64,000 bases of DNA from Acinetobacter sp. Marseille-Q1618 (GCF_902809855.1 NZ_CADDWJ010000001.1:1116001-1180000), one strand, 5' to 3'. Shown: positions 32,472 to 42,050, counted from the stretch's first letter. Notes: a model not told the origin generated them from the letters alone. Numbers and translations: made by a program.

Positions 32472-35072
32472 CTATTTTTTATTTACATCTAAATCCGTAA
32501 ACTCTGCGGATTCACGCACACGGACACCTGTAAAATGTTTGATACCGTTAGAACGTATACTTGAAAATTTTCCATTTAATCTTCGGCTAAGTGCTTTTGC
32601 AGAAGGGATATACCTAAGTTCACGCCTTGCTTCTGCATATGCTTGCCAACTGATCCATAAATTTTGTGATGTTTCCCTGAAGTCACCTTCCTCACAACAT
32701 TCACGGATCCAGTCACCAAGTAAGTCCATATCCTCTTTATATTCTTCACGTGCTGCTTTGGTGATCGCAGGCTCATTCAACCCATCTTGCTGATACTCCA
32801 ATGCACCTTGCACCAACCACGCTAAAACGCCTTCTATTTCATCTGCCAATTTTTCTGATCGGCTTGTGTCCTTTTTGACAGTCAAATCTTTGTCATAATT
32901 TCGAGTAAAAGGTACAAGCATCAAACGTCGCCAAATCCCATGATCACCGCCTTTAATAATGGGCTTGTGATTGGTAGGCATCACCACTGTCCATGTCGGT
33001 TTAAACTCCACCGAAACCTTGGAATACAACCCACGTGCAATAATGGACTCACCACCTGTCATGGATTTGACCAAGCCTTCTTTAAGCTCTTTGTTTTCTT
33101 CAGGCTCACCAACATAGACAAAACGTGCACCACGCAAACGCAGTAAATCTTCACGTGCGCCACCTGCGCTACTTTTACCCTCACCTAAAAAGGTTTCTGC
33201 AGGTGTCATCTTGGCGTAGTCGCCTAAGGCTTTGAAAATGGTTGTAAGGACAGTCGATTTACCGTTAGAACCATCCCCAAACGGAATGACCATGAGATTT
33301 TCTTTGGGATTTCCTAAAATGGCATACCCCATTAATCGACGGAAAAAATTAGACATCTCTTGATTGCCAAAGAAAGCATCAAGCACCGTTTTTTCAAATA
33401 AAGGACATTTGGCTCTGGGGTTATAATTGACACCTGTGCTATTGGTAATTAATAATTCTTGTGAAGGTTTGATTAAATCGCCTGTACGCAGATCCACTGC
33501 GCCATTGGCACAGCCCAATAAAAATAGATCACTGTCTAACTCTTTGATAGGAACTAATACACGAGGGTCGGACTGAGCAAGCGACACCATGTTTTTGACC
33601 ATAAACGCCTTTTGACTTGCTGCACAGAATTGGTAAAACTCTGCACGTTGGGCATCATCATCGATTTTCTTGGCTTCATCGCCCATTGCCAATACAGTTT
33701 GCTTAGCGTATTGCTCAATGACCATATTCACGCAAGGTTCCCAATAGACGGAGTTCCATCGGTACCAATTACCTGTTTCAGCCACGAACATAATTTCACT
33801 GCCGTAAGCATCCAGCATTCTTGAGGCATTACCGAATTCAGTCATCGGGCGTTTTTGTGCATCGTCTAATGCAATCTGCACTTTCTTACCGCCCATGGCG
33901 ATATTGACTTCACGGTGAGCAATGGTAAATTTAGTGATCTGTTTATATTGTTGTCGAAGAAGTCCTGCAAGTTCGGTACGAAGGGCCAAATCTGTACCTG
34001 CAATTTTGCCTGCTTCTTTGGCCACAACTTGAATCAGTTCCTGCGCGTCCTTGCAGTCGGCGATTTTCTCTTTCACGCCTGCAAGGACTTTGCGTTTTTC
34101 TAAACGTATTTTTTCTTGTTTCGATTCACGCCCAACTTTGAGTAACCAGTGCGCTGTGACAATGCTTTCGCCTGTCTGTTCGAAGGTGCCCCATCGGTAT
34201 TCATGGTCTTCAAACGTAGAATAGTTACTTGCTGTTGAGCTCCAATCATTCCAAAGTTGCAGAGCATCATCGCTAGCACTAAATTCATGATGCAAAGACA
34301 TGCCCACACGTAACCAAGTGTCGTAATCTTCATTGTCGATATAATCTAAATATTTTTTTGCGTCATCCAAATCCCATCCAATGGTTGCGGTGATTTGATT
34401 TAAAAAATCCTCATCATCGGTCAGCTCACTCGATGTCTTTGCCCCGATACGTGCTTGACTATTTTTGACACGAACAAAACCATGCGTTAAAGCCATTTCT
34501 TCAAAGGTTTTTATCGCAAGTTCAATCTGTTCTTTGGTCAGTACCGTCAATGAGTTTGCTGAGAATTCAACAAGCCCACCAAAGAAATCTACCCATTCAT
34601 AGGGTTTATTGGTGTCGGGATGGGTATGATAAGCAACAAATTGCTGACCACGCCCCAAAACCTCAACCCGATGTTTAGTAATTTCCTTAAAAGGTTTATG
34701 CGCATCTGCAGCATCTGCAAACCATGCCGACATGGATTTGCCCCAGTCTGCATCTTCCGCTCGATAAACCAGTAGGATTTTTGGGGCACGTCCGATCCGT
34801 TCGCAGCAAACCCCAAGATTGTCACGGCACCAATTGGCATATTTTTCTGCAAGATCAATATCTAATACATCAATATCAATGGCACAAATCGGAAAAGGTC
34901 CTTGCCCAGTCAGTACACCGATTCCTTGATTTTGGTATCGTGGTAGATCACTGGCATTCATTCTAAAATTTTGCCATTCATCCATCACAGGGCGTTTCAT
35001 ACCCTGTCTTATGGGGATCAGCATATAGTGATTGGCGAGTAAGGTTTTACCGAATTCTTTGAAGTAATTCAT
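32472..35072 (-). CDS. Primase-polymerase/SF3 helicase fusion (D5-like)
   Basis: 866 residues. An N-terminal prim-pol-type domain (PIRQGMKRPVMDEWQNF, then AIDIDVLD), a PriCT-like region near 220-320 (DNEDYDTWLRVGMSLHHEF), D5-N, and a C-terminal superfamily-3 helicase with Walker A GDGSNGKST near 600 and a Walker B region with FVYVGEPEE. It starts replication by priming and unwinding. It begins four bases after the Cro-like stop with AGGAGGG, so Cro and primase form one leftward operon ahead of Q. Confidence 0.9.
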   Translation of the reverse strand: MNYFKEFGKTLLANHYMLIPIRQGMKRPVMDEWQNFRMNASDLPRYQNQGIGVLTGQGPFPICAIDIDVLDIDLAEKYANWCRDNLGVCCERIGRAPKILLVYRAEDADWGKSMSAWFADAADAHKPFKEITKHRVEVLGRGQQFVAYHTHPDTNKPYEWVDFFGGLVEFSANSLTVLTKEQIELAIKTFEEMALTHGFVRVKNSQARIGAKTSSELTDDEDFLNQITATIGWDLDDAKKYLDYIDNEDYDTWLRVGMSLHHEFSASDDALQLWNDWSSTASNYSTFEDHEYRWGTFEQTGESIVTAHWLLKVGRESKQEKIRLEKRKVLAGVKEKIADCKDAQELIQVVAKEAGKIAGTDLALRTELAGLLRQQYKQITKFTIAHREVNIAMGGKKVQIALDDAQKRPMTEFGNASRMLDAYGSEIMFVAETGNWYRWNSVYWEPCVNMVIEQYAKQTVLAMGDEAKKIDDDAQRAEFYQFCAASQKAFMVKNMVSLAQSDPRVLVPIKELDSDLFLLGCANGAVDLRTGDLIKPSQELLITNSTGVNYNPRAKCPLFEKTVLDAFFGNQEMSNFFRRLMGYAILGNPKENLMVIPFGDGSNGKSTVLTTIFKALGDYAKMTPAETFLGEGKSSAGGAREDLLRLRGARFVYVGEPEENKELKEGLVKSMTGGESIIARGLYSKVSVEFKPTWTVVMPTNHKPIIKGGDHGIWRRLMLVPFTRNYDKDLTVKKDTSRSEKLADEIEGVLAWLVQGALEYQQDGLNEPAITKAAREEYKEDMDLLGDWIRECCEEGDFRETSQNLWISWQAYAEARRELRYIPSAKALSRRLNGKFSSIRSNGIKHFTGVRVRESAEFTDLDVNKK

Positions 35073-35075
35073 GGA

Positions 35076-35333
35076 TCAACCCTCCTTAGGGCCTTTTACC
35101 TTTAAAGGATGTGCCTCTTCTAAAATCCATTCTTTTGTAAAACGACCATTCGTTGCATTCGCCAGCGCTTCCGCATAGTTGGTTTCGCCTGTGTACTCTG
35201 TTCTAGGTAAATGCTGTTGTTTAATCCAACGACCAATAATCGTTGTAGAAACACCACACGCTTCACCTGCGCCCGTTTGTTTCCCATCTATGGCTCTAAC
35301 CACTCTAGCTAGAGGTGTTTCATCTAAGAACAT
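35076..35333 (-). CDS. Cro/YdaS-like transcriptional regulator
   Basis: 85 residues. TPLARVVRAIDGKQTGAGEACGVSTTIIGRWIKQQHLP is a helix-turn-helix of the YdaS/Cro class. It is divergent from the CI-type repressor across a region with three matching operators, the usual CI-Cro switch. The C-terminal part (EALANATNGRFTKEWIL) resembles the end of this family. Confidence 0.82.
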   Translation of the reverse strand: MFLDETPLARVVRAIDGKQTGAGEACGVSTTIIGRWIKQQHLPRTEYTGETNYAEALANATNGRFTKEWILEEAHPLKVKGPKEG

Positions 35334-35354
35334 AGCTATTCCATTTTTAAAAAA

Positions 35355-35460
35355 TTAAACATTATGTTTCTTTATTAAACCATAAGTCATAATTAAATTT
35401 CTACATTCAGTTGATTTATTTTAATAAACATTTAGTTTAAAATTTAAATATTATGTTTAA
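35355..35460. promoter_or_regulatory. Operator cluster between cro-like and repressor genes
   Basis: Three imperfect copies of TTAAACAW-N-WTGTTTAA: 35355-35371, 35424-35440 and 35444-35460, plus half-sites near 35375. The last two are 20 bases apart centre to centre, two helical turns, which allows cooperative binding. A matching perfect copy lies at 36324-36340. Confidence 0.75.
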
Positions 35461-35512
35461 TTAGCCTTAAAAAAGACAAAGGTACCTCACCTTAATTTGT
35501 AGGTAGTGAAAA

Positions 35513-36232
35513 ATGACTATTGCTGATCGTATTGAAGAAAAAATCCGTAAAATTAAAATAAAGGATGGAAAAAAGATGTCATGGTCACGAATGGCTACTG
35601 ATTTAGGTTTTTCAGCGCAAGCATCTACTCGTTGGAAAAAAGATATTATCGCAACAGATACCCTTCAAAAGATTGCAGAATACTTAGATACGAACGTTGG
35701 ATGGTTATTAAATGGTGAAGGTAGCTCTGCCAAAATTAACAATACAGAATCCTCTGAATCAAATAATGAATCTTTTGAAAAAAAACAAATGGATAACAAT
35801 GCACGCCTAGCATTTCAGGGAGAAGGAAGAAAAATTCCTATCATTAGCTATGTAGAAGCAGGATCCTGCAGTACTGTATTTGAACTAGATTCAACTACTG
35901 AATACATAGTTTCGTTTAATGAAGATTTGAGTGATGAAAGTTTTGCTCTAATTGTCAAAGGGTATTCTATGGCTCCAGAATTTAATCCAGGTGATGCAAT
36001 TATTGTTGATAAGAAAATATTACCTTATCCTGGTGATTGCGTTGTAGCCCAAAATGAAGGGCACGAAGCGACTTTTAAAAAGTATAAACCTCGTGGATAT
36101 ACCGAAACTGGAACTGAAATATTTGATTTAGAACCTATAAATCCTGACTACCCTATACTTCGTTCAAATGTTCAAAATCTAAGGATTATTGGTACTGTCC
36201 TTGAACATCATAAAAAATTAAGGCGTAAGTAA
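35513..36232 (+). CDS. CI/LexA-type prophage repressor with S24 peptidase domain
   Basis: 239 residues. An N-terminal helix-turn-helix (about 22-70), a linker rich in Ser/Asn/Glu, and a C-terminal S24 domain with self-cleavage bond Ala116-Gly117 (YVEAGSC), catalytic Ser152 in GYSMAPEFNPGD and Lys near 189 (ATFKKYKP). RecA-stimulated cleavage would induce the prophage. It is followed by a hairpin terminator and flanked by operator clusters on both sides. Confidence 0.93.
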   Translation: MTIADRIEEKIRKIKIKDGKKMSWSRMATDLGFSAQASTRWKKDIIATDTLQKIAEYLDTNVGWLLNGEGSSAKINNTESSESNNESFEKKQMDNNARLAFQGEGRKIPIISYVEAGSCSTVFELDSTTEYIVSFNEDLSDESFALIVKGYSMAPEFNPGDAIIVDKKILPYPGDCVVAQNEGHEATFKKYKPRGYTETGTEIFDLEPINPDYPILRSNVQNLRIIGTVLEHHKKLRRK

Positions 36233-36248
36233 GTAAGTAAAAAATAAT

Positions 36249-36272
36249 AGCCGCTTTCATTAGCGGCTTTTT
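36249..36272 (+). terminator. Terminator after repressor gene
   Basis: AGCCGC-TTTCATTA-GCGGCT followed by T6; separates repressor transcription from the rightward replication operon. Confidence 0.85.
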
Positions 36273-36304
36273 TATAACTAATAAAAACTTTAAATTTTTA
36301 AAAA

Positions 36305-36400
36305 TTAAACACATATAAATATATTAAACAAATTGTTTAATTTTATCTTGATAAAAATAAAACTCTATGTTTAACTTTAAAACATAAACAATCTGTTTAA
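36305..36400. promoter_or_regulatory. Second operator cluster, upstream of replication operon
   Basis: A perfect 17-bp palindrome TTAAACAAATTGTTTAA (36324-36340), a near copy ATAAACAATCTGTTTAA (36384-36400) and half-sites at 36305 and 36367. The promoter of the rightward operon should lie here; -35 TTGATA at 36348 is possible, the -10 is not clear. Confidence 0.75.
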
Positions 36401-36422
36401 TTTTTAAAGTGAGAATAAACAA

Positions 36423-36902
36423 ATGAACACACCTATTGCTAATAATCACTACGTACCCTCTGTTCAAGAAATTCGCCATTCACTATGTTCTCAACTTATT
36501 GGTGCAGGCTTAAAAACTGCCACTGATATTGTGGATACAGCTAAAGCCATCGAAGCATATGTTTTCGATAGCAAAGCACAAGCAGAACTTGAAATGCGAT
36601 ATGCCGACAATAATGCTGTGCAATCCAATAAAAACATCGAAGAACCAAAAACAGAAACCCAAAGCACAGCGCCAGTTGCAGAACAAAAAACTGTTGAAGC
36701 TGTAGCCATTGAAACCAACGAAGTTGCTGCAGAAGAAGCACCGCAATTCACTTTCGACGATGTAAAAGCTGCTTTGATGCGCGTTGCCAAAGTCAACCGT
36801 GACAAATTGAAAGGCATCTTGGACCAAGTCGGTGCTGAAAACGTCCCTGCCATCCACGCTGACAAATACGCTGTGGTCATGCAACTTGCTGAGGGTTACT
36901 AA
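36423..36902 (+). CDS. Unknown early protein, first gene of replication operon
   Basis: 159 residues. A helical N-terminal part (VPSVQEIRHSLCSQLIGAGL), an acidic Ala/Glu/Thr-rich linker (about 68-110), and a C-terminal helical module (FTFDDVKAALMRVAKVNRDKLKGILDQVG ... IHADKYAVVMQLAE) similar to a small phage domain found at the end of early proteins. GTGAG lies before the start. Role unknown, likely in replication or recombination by context. Confidence 0.7.
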   Translation: MNTPIANNHYVPSVQEIRHSLCSQLIGAGLKTATDIVDTAKAIEAYVFDSKAQAELEMRYADNNAVQSNKNIEEPKTETQSTAPVAEQKTVEAVAIETNEVAAEEAPQFTFDDVKAALMRVAKVNRDKLKGILDQVGAENVPAIHADKYAVVMQLAEGY

Positions 36903-36903
36903 A

Positions 36904-37080
36904 ATGCGTAACTCCAAATTAGACCAAATCTGTGCCAAGCGCATGAAGTCTAACGACTTTGCGCAAGCACCAAAATCCAACCGCCTTTTAACTAAACATG
37001 AAACCTTTGCATTTGCCCTCCTATTTTTAATGGCTGCGATTTGCATAGGCTATTTAACCATTAGCACCTATTTTGCATAA
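36904..37080 (+). CDS. Small single-membrane-span early protein
   Basis: 58 residues, ATG two bases after the previous stop. A basic N-terminal half (AKRMKSNDFAQAPKSNRLLTK) and one membrane span (FAFALLFLMAAICIGYLTIS). No family recognised. Operon position suggests expression with the replication genes. Confidence 0.6.
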   Translation: MRNSKLDQICAKRMKSNDFAQAPKSNRLLTKHETFAFALLFLMAAICIGYLTISTYFA

Positions 37081-37090
37081 GGAAATCAAC

Positions 37091-38380
37091 ATGACTTCAC
37101 ACGCAAAATTAAGTCCATCATCTGCACATCGTTGGATGCAATGTGCAGGCAGCCTCATCTTAGAAAAAGATATTGCTGACACTCGCTCAGAACATGCAGA
37201 TGAAGGCACAGCAGCGCATTTCTTGGCATCTGAATGTTTAGAGCAAGTAAAAAATGCAACTGACTTTTTGAACTGTTTTATAGGTATTAAAAAAGGCAAT
37301 GCCTACTGGTTAGATACTGCTTTTGATGATAATCAAAGCCGTTTCACAGTTGACTTAGAAATGTCTGAGAACGTGCAAAAGTACCTAGATGCAGTACGTT
37401 CCCAAGCCGATGGCAATGAACTTCTGGTAGAACAACGTGTCGATTTTTCAGATTTTATTGGCGTTGAAAACTCATTTGGTACCAGTGATGCAGTTGTTTT
37501 AACTGCAAATGAAATTCAGATCCACGACCTTAAATACGGACGTGGTGTCAAGGTCAATGCTGATGACAATGAACAACTGAAACTGTATGCGCTTGGCGCA
37601 TTAAACAACTTCGGTATGTTTGGCGACTTTAAACAAGTCCGCCAAGTCATTCACCAACCTCGTTTAGGTCATACCTCTGAATCTGTACTGACAGTCGAAG
37701 AATTGTATGCCTTTGCGCAAGAGGCAAAATACCAAGTCAATATTATCCGTAGTCTTGAAGAAGGACTGGACTGTGGCGATGGTGGATCGATTGCAGATTT
37801 TGAAAGCTCATTTAATCCCGGTGAGAAACAGTGCCAATGGTGTAAAGCCAAAGCCACTTGCCCTGCTTTGACTCAACATGTTTTGGAAACGGTTGCAGGC
37901 GAATTTGAAGACTTGGACGCTATCGAGATCAATGCGCAAATTGATATTGCAACAGGCGAAGTATCAAGCCTTGAAAATACCCGTTTAAGTAAATTATTTA
38001 GTGCCATTCCTTTGATTGAAAATTGGATCAAAGCGGTCAGTGGTGCTGTGCATAACAAGTTACATGCAGGTGAATCCGTCCCTGGTTTTAAAGTAGTGCA
38101 AGGCAAACAAGGCAATCGTGCTTGGGCAAATCCTGAAGAAGCTGAACAACTGTTAAAAAGCATGCGCCTTAAAACCGATCAAATGTATGACTTGAGACTC
38201 ATTTCACCAACTACAGCAGAAAAACTTAAAAAAGAAAATGTCATCGGCGTTCGCCAATGGACAAAAGTTGAAGCCATGATTACACGTGCAGATGGTAAGC
38301 CAACTGTCGTACCCGAGTCTGACAAACGCCCTGCGTTGAATTTAAACCCACAAAATGATTTTGAAAACCTAGACCAATAA
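37091..38380 (+). CDS. DUF2800 protein (PD-(D/E)XK nuclease-like)
   Basis: 429 residues from ATG 37091 (AAGGAAATC upstream). LSPSSAHRWMQCAGSLIL at the start, GTSDAVVL and IHDLKYGRGVKVN in the middle, and a Cys cluster (CQWCKAKATCPAL, about 258-270) match DUF2800, a RecB-like nuclease family with a possible Fe-S site. It occurs with DUF2815 and PolA in phage replication modules. It probably acts in recombination or end processing. Confidence 0.85.
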   Translation: MTSHAKLSPSSAHRWMQCAGSLILEKDIADTRSEHADEGTAAHFLASECLEQVKNATDFLNCFIGIKKGNAYWLDTAFDDNQSRFTVDLEMSENVQKYLDAVRSQADGNELLVEQRVDFSDFIGVENSFGTSDAVVLTANEIQIHDLKYGRGVKVNADDNEQLKLYALGALNNFGMFGDFKQVRQVIHQPRLGHTSESVLTVEELYAFAQEAKYQVNIIRSLEEGLDCGDGGSIADFESSFNPGEKQCQWCKAKATCPALTQHVLETVAGEFEDLDAIEINAQIDIATGEVSSLENTRLSKLFSAIPLIENWIKAVSGAVHNKLHAGESVPGFKVVQGKQGNRAWANPEEAEQLLKSMRLKTDQMYDLRLISPTTAEKLKKENVIGVRQWTKVEAMITRADGKPTVVPESDKRPALNLNPQNDFENLDQ

Positions 38381-38406
38381 ATCTTGATGCTTAAGGAGCA
38401 TTCACA

Positions 38407-38979
38407 ATGAAAATTGCATTATCGAACGTACGCCTTGCTTTCCCTGCTTTATTTGAAGCAAAAACAGTAAATGGTGAAGGCGAACCCGCTTTCTCTGCAT
38501 CCTTTATTTTGCCTGCCAACCATCCGCAGATCGGCAAGATCAAAGCAGCCATGGAGCAGCTTGGAAAAGACAAATGGGGCGCTAAATGGCCACAGGTTAA
38601 AAAAGAAATCGAAGCCAAAGACCGTACGGCTTTACACGATGGTGATACCAAAGCGGATTACGAAGGCTATGCAGGAAACTTCTTTATCTCTGCTCGCAAT
38701 AAAACCCGTGTCACAGTGGTAGATCGTGACCGCACTCCACTTGTTCAAGCAGATGGCAAACCCTATGCCGGTTGCTATGTCAACGCTTCAATCGAACTTT
38801 GGTGCCAAGACAATAACTATGGCAAACGTATCAATGCCTCTTTACGTGGCGTTCAATTCTTAAAAGATGGTGAAGCATTTGCAGGTGGCGGTGTGGCATC
38901 TGAGGATGAATTTGAGGACTTGGATATCGGTGCAACAGGTGACGATTTAGAAAACGACCCAATGTTTGCAGGTGCTTAA
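38407..38979 (+). CDS. DUF2815 protein, ssDNA-binding-like
   Basis: 190 residues. LSNVRLAFPALFEA, SASFILPANHP and an OB-like beta pattern fit DUF2815, often compared with T7 gp2.5-type ssDNA-binding proteins. The C-terminus is strongly acidic (ASEDEFEDLDIGATGDDLEN), as in SSB-like tails that recruit partners. TAAGGAG precedes the start. Followed by a 222-base gap before the polymerase. Confidence 0.83.
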   Translation: MKIALSNVRLAFPALFEAKTVNGEGEPAFSASFILPANHPQIGKIKAAMEQLGKDKWGAKWPQVKKEIEAKDRTALHDGDTKADYEGYAGNFFISARNKTRVTVVDRDRTPLVQADGKPYAGCYVNASIELWCQDNNYGKRINASLRGVQFLKDGEAFAGGGVASEDEFEDLDIGATGDDLENDPMFAGA

Positions 38980-39201
38980 AAATATCACGGTGAGTGAGCA
39001 TGCCCAGTTTGTCCATGGCAATTTCGACTAGCTATGAGTGTCGATACTGGAAATAACCATAGCAGTGAATAATACGTTCCCCTATTTCCGCGTAGGTATT
39101 TACCGAGTGTCGCTGCGTCAGTGCGACTTGTTTTGGGAAATAAACGGATAGCTGACCCTCTGCGTTTATTTCACCAAAGCAAAATTGCTAAGGAAATTAA
39201 A
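38980..39201 (+). other. Non-coding gap in the early operon with hairpins
   Basis: No good coding frame. A stable hairpin GTCG-CTG-CGT-CAG-...-CGAC lies at about 39106-39125, and repeats of GTGTCG occur at 39037 and 39108. It could be a structured leader or small RNA; nothing is proven. Confidence 0.4.
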
Positions 39202-41265
39202 ATGACAAACCTTCTCTTTCTCGACCTCGAAACCTACTGCGAAACGCCAATTAAAAACGGCACACACGCTTATGCAGAAAATGCAGAAGTCATGATTTTT
39301 GCATGGGCTCTGAATGATGGCGAAGTGCATGTTGAAGATTTAACGCAAAACGACCCTTCAGGAGAACTTTGCACATATTTGACCAATCCGAATATAACAT
39401 TCATTGCGCATAATTCAGGTTTTGACCGTACTGTTTTACGCCATGCAATGCCTGAACTTGATTTAAAAATCGAACGTTGGCAGGACACCATGGTCCAAGC
39501 TTTAAGCCATTCGCTACCAGGTGGGCTTGATGTGCTATGCGACATTTTCAAGATTGATTCTGACAAGGCAAAAGACAAAGCAGGTAAACAACTAATACAT
39601 TTATTTTGCAAGCCTCGCCCTACCAATCAAAAAATACGTCGTGCAACGTGCGAAACGCATCCTGTCGAATGGTCAAGATTCGTGGACTATGCCAAAAACG
39701 ATATTTTAGCCATGCGTGAACTCTATAAAAAAATGCCGAAGTGGAATTATCAAGGCAATGAATTAGCACTCTGGCATTTAGACCAACAGATCAATGATCG
39801 TGGCGTTTGTATCGACCTCGAGCTTGTTAAATGTGCCATGTCTGCGGTAGAAAAAGCGCAAAAGGTCTTGGCAAAACGCACCAAAGCATTAACCGATGGT
39901 GAAGTTGAAGCCGCGACCCAACGTGATGCCATGCTGAAACACATACTCGAGGCGCACGGCGTTTCACTTCCAGATATGCAAAAAAGTACTTTAGAGCGTC
40001 GCTTAAATGATGATTCATTACCCTTAGCCGTGCGTGAATTATTGGCAATTCGTTTGCAAGCCTCTACCACCAGTACCGCAAAATATAATGCCCTTGCCAA
40101 AGGTACAAATAGCGATGGTCGTTTACGAGGAACCTTACAATTCAATGGTGCAAGTCGCACAGGACGCTGGGCGGGTCGCTTATTTCAACCGCAAAACCTA
40201 CCACGACCTGCCTTAAAACAGGCTGTGATTGATGAAGGTATCGACATTTTAAAAGCAGGCTGTGCCGATTTATTTCATGACAATGTGATGGAGCTGACCT
40301 CCTCTGCTATTCGTGGTTGTATCTGTGCGCCTAAAGGTAAAAAGCTTGTTGTTGCCGATCTTTCCAATATCGAAGGTCGAGCATTGGCATGGCTTGCAGG
40401 CGAAACGTGGAAAATCAAAGCCTTTTATGATTTCGATGCAGGCATTGGACATGATCTGTATAAATTATCGTATGCAAAATCCTTTGGCGTATCGCCTGAA
40501 GCAGTAGACAAAGAACAACGTCAAGTCGGCAAAGTACAAGAATTGGCTTTAGGTTATGAAGGTGGCGTCGGTGCATTCCTTACCTTTGCTGCAGCCTATG
40601 GCTTAGACCTTGATGCTATGGCGGAACAAGCTTTCGACAGCATTGAACCAAGCATCATGAATGAAGCGATTCGTGCATGGGAATGGCATAAAAAAGAACG
40701 CCGTAGCACCTTTGGACTGAAAAAGAAAACTTGGCTTGTGTGCGACTCATTTAAACGCTCATGGCGCTATGCACATCCTAATATCTTCGCTTGGTGGTCT
40801 GAGTTAAAAACGGCTGCAACCAATGCCCTGCAAAGTCCAAATACACCGTTTAAATGCAGAAAAGTTGATTTTATCAAAAAAGGCTCTTGGCTTTTAATTC
40901 GCCTCCCCTCTGGTCGTTTCCTTTGCTATCCGGGGGCGAAAGTTGAGGACGGTAAAATCTCATATATGGGCAATAACCAATACACCCGTAAATGGGAACG
41001 CCTTTATACCTATGGTGGAAAATTTGCCGAGAACATTACCCAAGCCGTTGCTCGTGATGTCTTAGCCCACAACATGCCACTCATTCAAAATTCAGGTTAT
41101 GACCTTGTATTAACAGTACATGATGAAGTGATCACAGAAGCACTCGATCTACCTGAGTTTAATCATGAACATTTATCTAGCCTGCTTGCAGCCAATCCAG
41201 TTTGGGCAAGTGATTTGCCATTAGCAGCAGCAGGCTTTGAAGCCCCAAGATATAGAAAGGATTAA
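39202..41265 (+). CDS. Family A DNA polymerase with 3'-5' exonuclease
   Basis: 687 residues from ATG 39202 (AGGA upstream); the longer frame from 39121 is unlikely. An N-terminal DnaQ-like exonuclease (LLFLDLETYCE, NSGFDRTVL, YAKNDILAMRELY) is followed by the PolA core: motif A VVADLSNIEGRALAWLAGE near 384, motif B RQVGKVQELALGYEGG near 438 and motif C LTVHDEV near 637. It copies the phage genome. It is the centre of the replication module. Confidence 0.92.
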   Translation: MTNLLFLDLETYCETPIKNGTHAYAENAEVMIFAWALNDGEVHVEDLTQNDPSGELCTYLTNPNITFIAHNSGFDRTVLRHAMPELDLKIERWQDTMVQALSHSLPGGLDVLCDIFKIDSDKAKDKAGKQLIHLFCKPRPTNQKIRRATCETHPVEWSRFVDYAKNDILAMRELYKKMPKWNYQGNELALWHLDQQINDRGVCIDLELVKCAMSAVEKAQKVLAKRTKALTDGEVEAATQRDAMLKHILEAHGVSLPDMQKSTLERRLNDDSLPLAVRELLAIRLQASTTSTAKYNALAKGTNSDGRLRGTLQFNGASRTGRWAGRLFQPQNLPRPALKQAVIDEGIDILKAGCADLFHDNVMELTSSAIRGCICAPKGKKLVVADLSNIEGRALAWLAGETWKIKAFYDFDAGIGHDLYKLSYAKSFGVSPEAVDKEQRQVGKVQELALGYEGGVGAFLTFAAAYGLDLDAMAEQAFDSIEPSIMNEAIRAWEWHKKERRSTFGLKKKTWLVCDSFKRSWRYAHPNIFAWWSELKTAATNALQSPNTPFKCRKVDFIKKGSWLLIRLPSGRFLCYPGAKVEDGKISYMGNNQYTRKWERLYTYGGKFAENITQAVARDVLAHNMPLIQNSGYDLVLTVHDEVITEALDLPEFNHEHLSSLLAANPVWASDLPLAAAGFEAPRYRKD

Positions 41266-41269
41266 ACCT

Positions 41270-41806
41270 ATGAATAAATTAATGCTTGATCTAGAAACAT
41301 TAGCACTTAGTGACAAACCAGTGATTGCGGCTATTGGTGCAGTGGTTTTTAACGATGAAAAAATTATTCAAGAATTTTATGTACAAATTGACCTTGAAAG
41401 CTGCACTAAAGTTGGTCTTGAGATTGATGCTAGCACTGTCCAATGGTGGCTTACCCAATCCCCTGAAGCAATCCAAGCAACATTTGGAGGAAATCAGGAG
41501 CTCAAATGGGGTATCAGGAGCGCTTTAGAAAGCCTTATAGATTTTTACAAAGAAAATGAATGCCAAACAATTTATGGCAATGGTGCACTGAACGATATTG
41601 TTTGGATTAACTCAGCGATTAAAGCAGTTGGGTTGGAAAAACCTTGGGGGTTTAGAGAAGAAATGTGCTTTAGAAGTCTACGCAATCATTTGCCTTGGGT
41701 AGAAATTGATGATTTTGACGGCACAAAACATAAAGCAATTGATGATGCAAAGTGGCAGGCCCTTTATCTAATTAAAGCTTTAAAAAATGCGCGAATCGAA
41801 AATTGA
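41270..41806 (+). CDS. 3'-5' exonuclease, RNase T/ExoVIII-like
   Basis: 178 residues from ATG 41270 (AAAGGA upstream). Motifs MLDLETLALSDKPVIAAIGAV (Exo I), YGNGALNDIVWINSAIKAVG (Exo II) and HKAIDDAKWQALYL (Exo III) are in DEDD order. It probably acts in DNA or RNA end trimming with the polymerase. Its start is four bases after the polymerase stop. Confidence 0.85.
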   Translation: MNKLMLDLETLALSDKPVIAAIGAVVFNDEKIIQEFYVQIDLESCTKVGLEIDASTVQWWLTQSPEAIQATFGGNQELKWGIRSALESLIDFYKENECQTIYGNGALNDIVWINSAIKAVGLEKPWGFREEMCFRSLRNHLPWVEIDDFDGTKHKAIDDAKWQALYLIKALKNARIEN

Positions 41807-42050
41807 AAAACACCTTGTGGACAAGGTCAAAACCCTTGGCGGCGAAGTCAGAAAAGTTAAATGGATCGGGCGTAATTCTGCCCCTGACCGTATCGTGATG
41901 CTGCCTGAAAATAGCTTTTGGGCAGAGCTAAAAGCCACAGGTGAAAAGCCCGCCAAAGCCCAATTACGTGAGCATGAACGCATGCGAAATATGGGGCAAC
42001 GCGTGGAAATCATCGACAGCATAGAACGAATTGATGAGTTATTAAAATAG
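41787..42050 (+). CDS. VRR-NUC domain nuclease
   Basis: 87 residues. The motif string GGEVRKVKWIGRNSAPDRIVM ... FWAELKATGEKPAKAQ is the stand-alone VRR-NUC (PD-(D/E)XK) fold, catalytic D, E-x-K. Such nucleases process branched DNA. It overlaps the exonuclease gene by 20 bases. Confidence 0.9.
   Translation: MRESKIEKHLVDKVKTLGGEVRKVKWIGRNSAPDRIVMLPENSFWAELKATGEKPAKAQLREHERMRNMGQRVEIIDSIERIDELLK

Noticed and set aside
36491-37046. Long frames antisense to the first replication gene
   Set aside because: They are shadows of the Ala/Glu-rich real gene, without ribosome sites or plausible protein composition.
39121-39201. N-terminal extension of the DNA polymerase
   Set aside because: The 27 extra residues precede a strong AGGA-ATG pair at 39202 and are unlike the family start.
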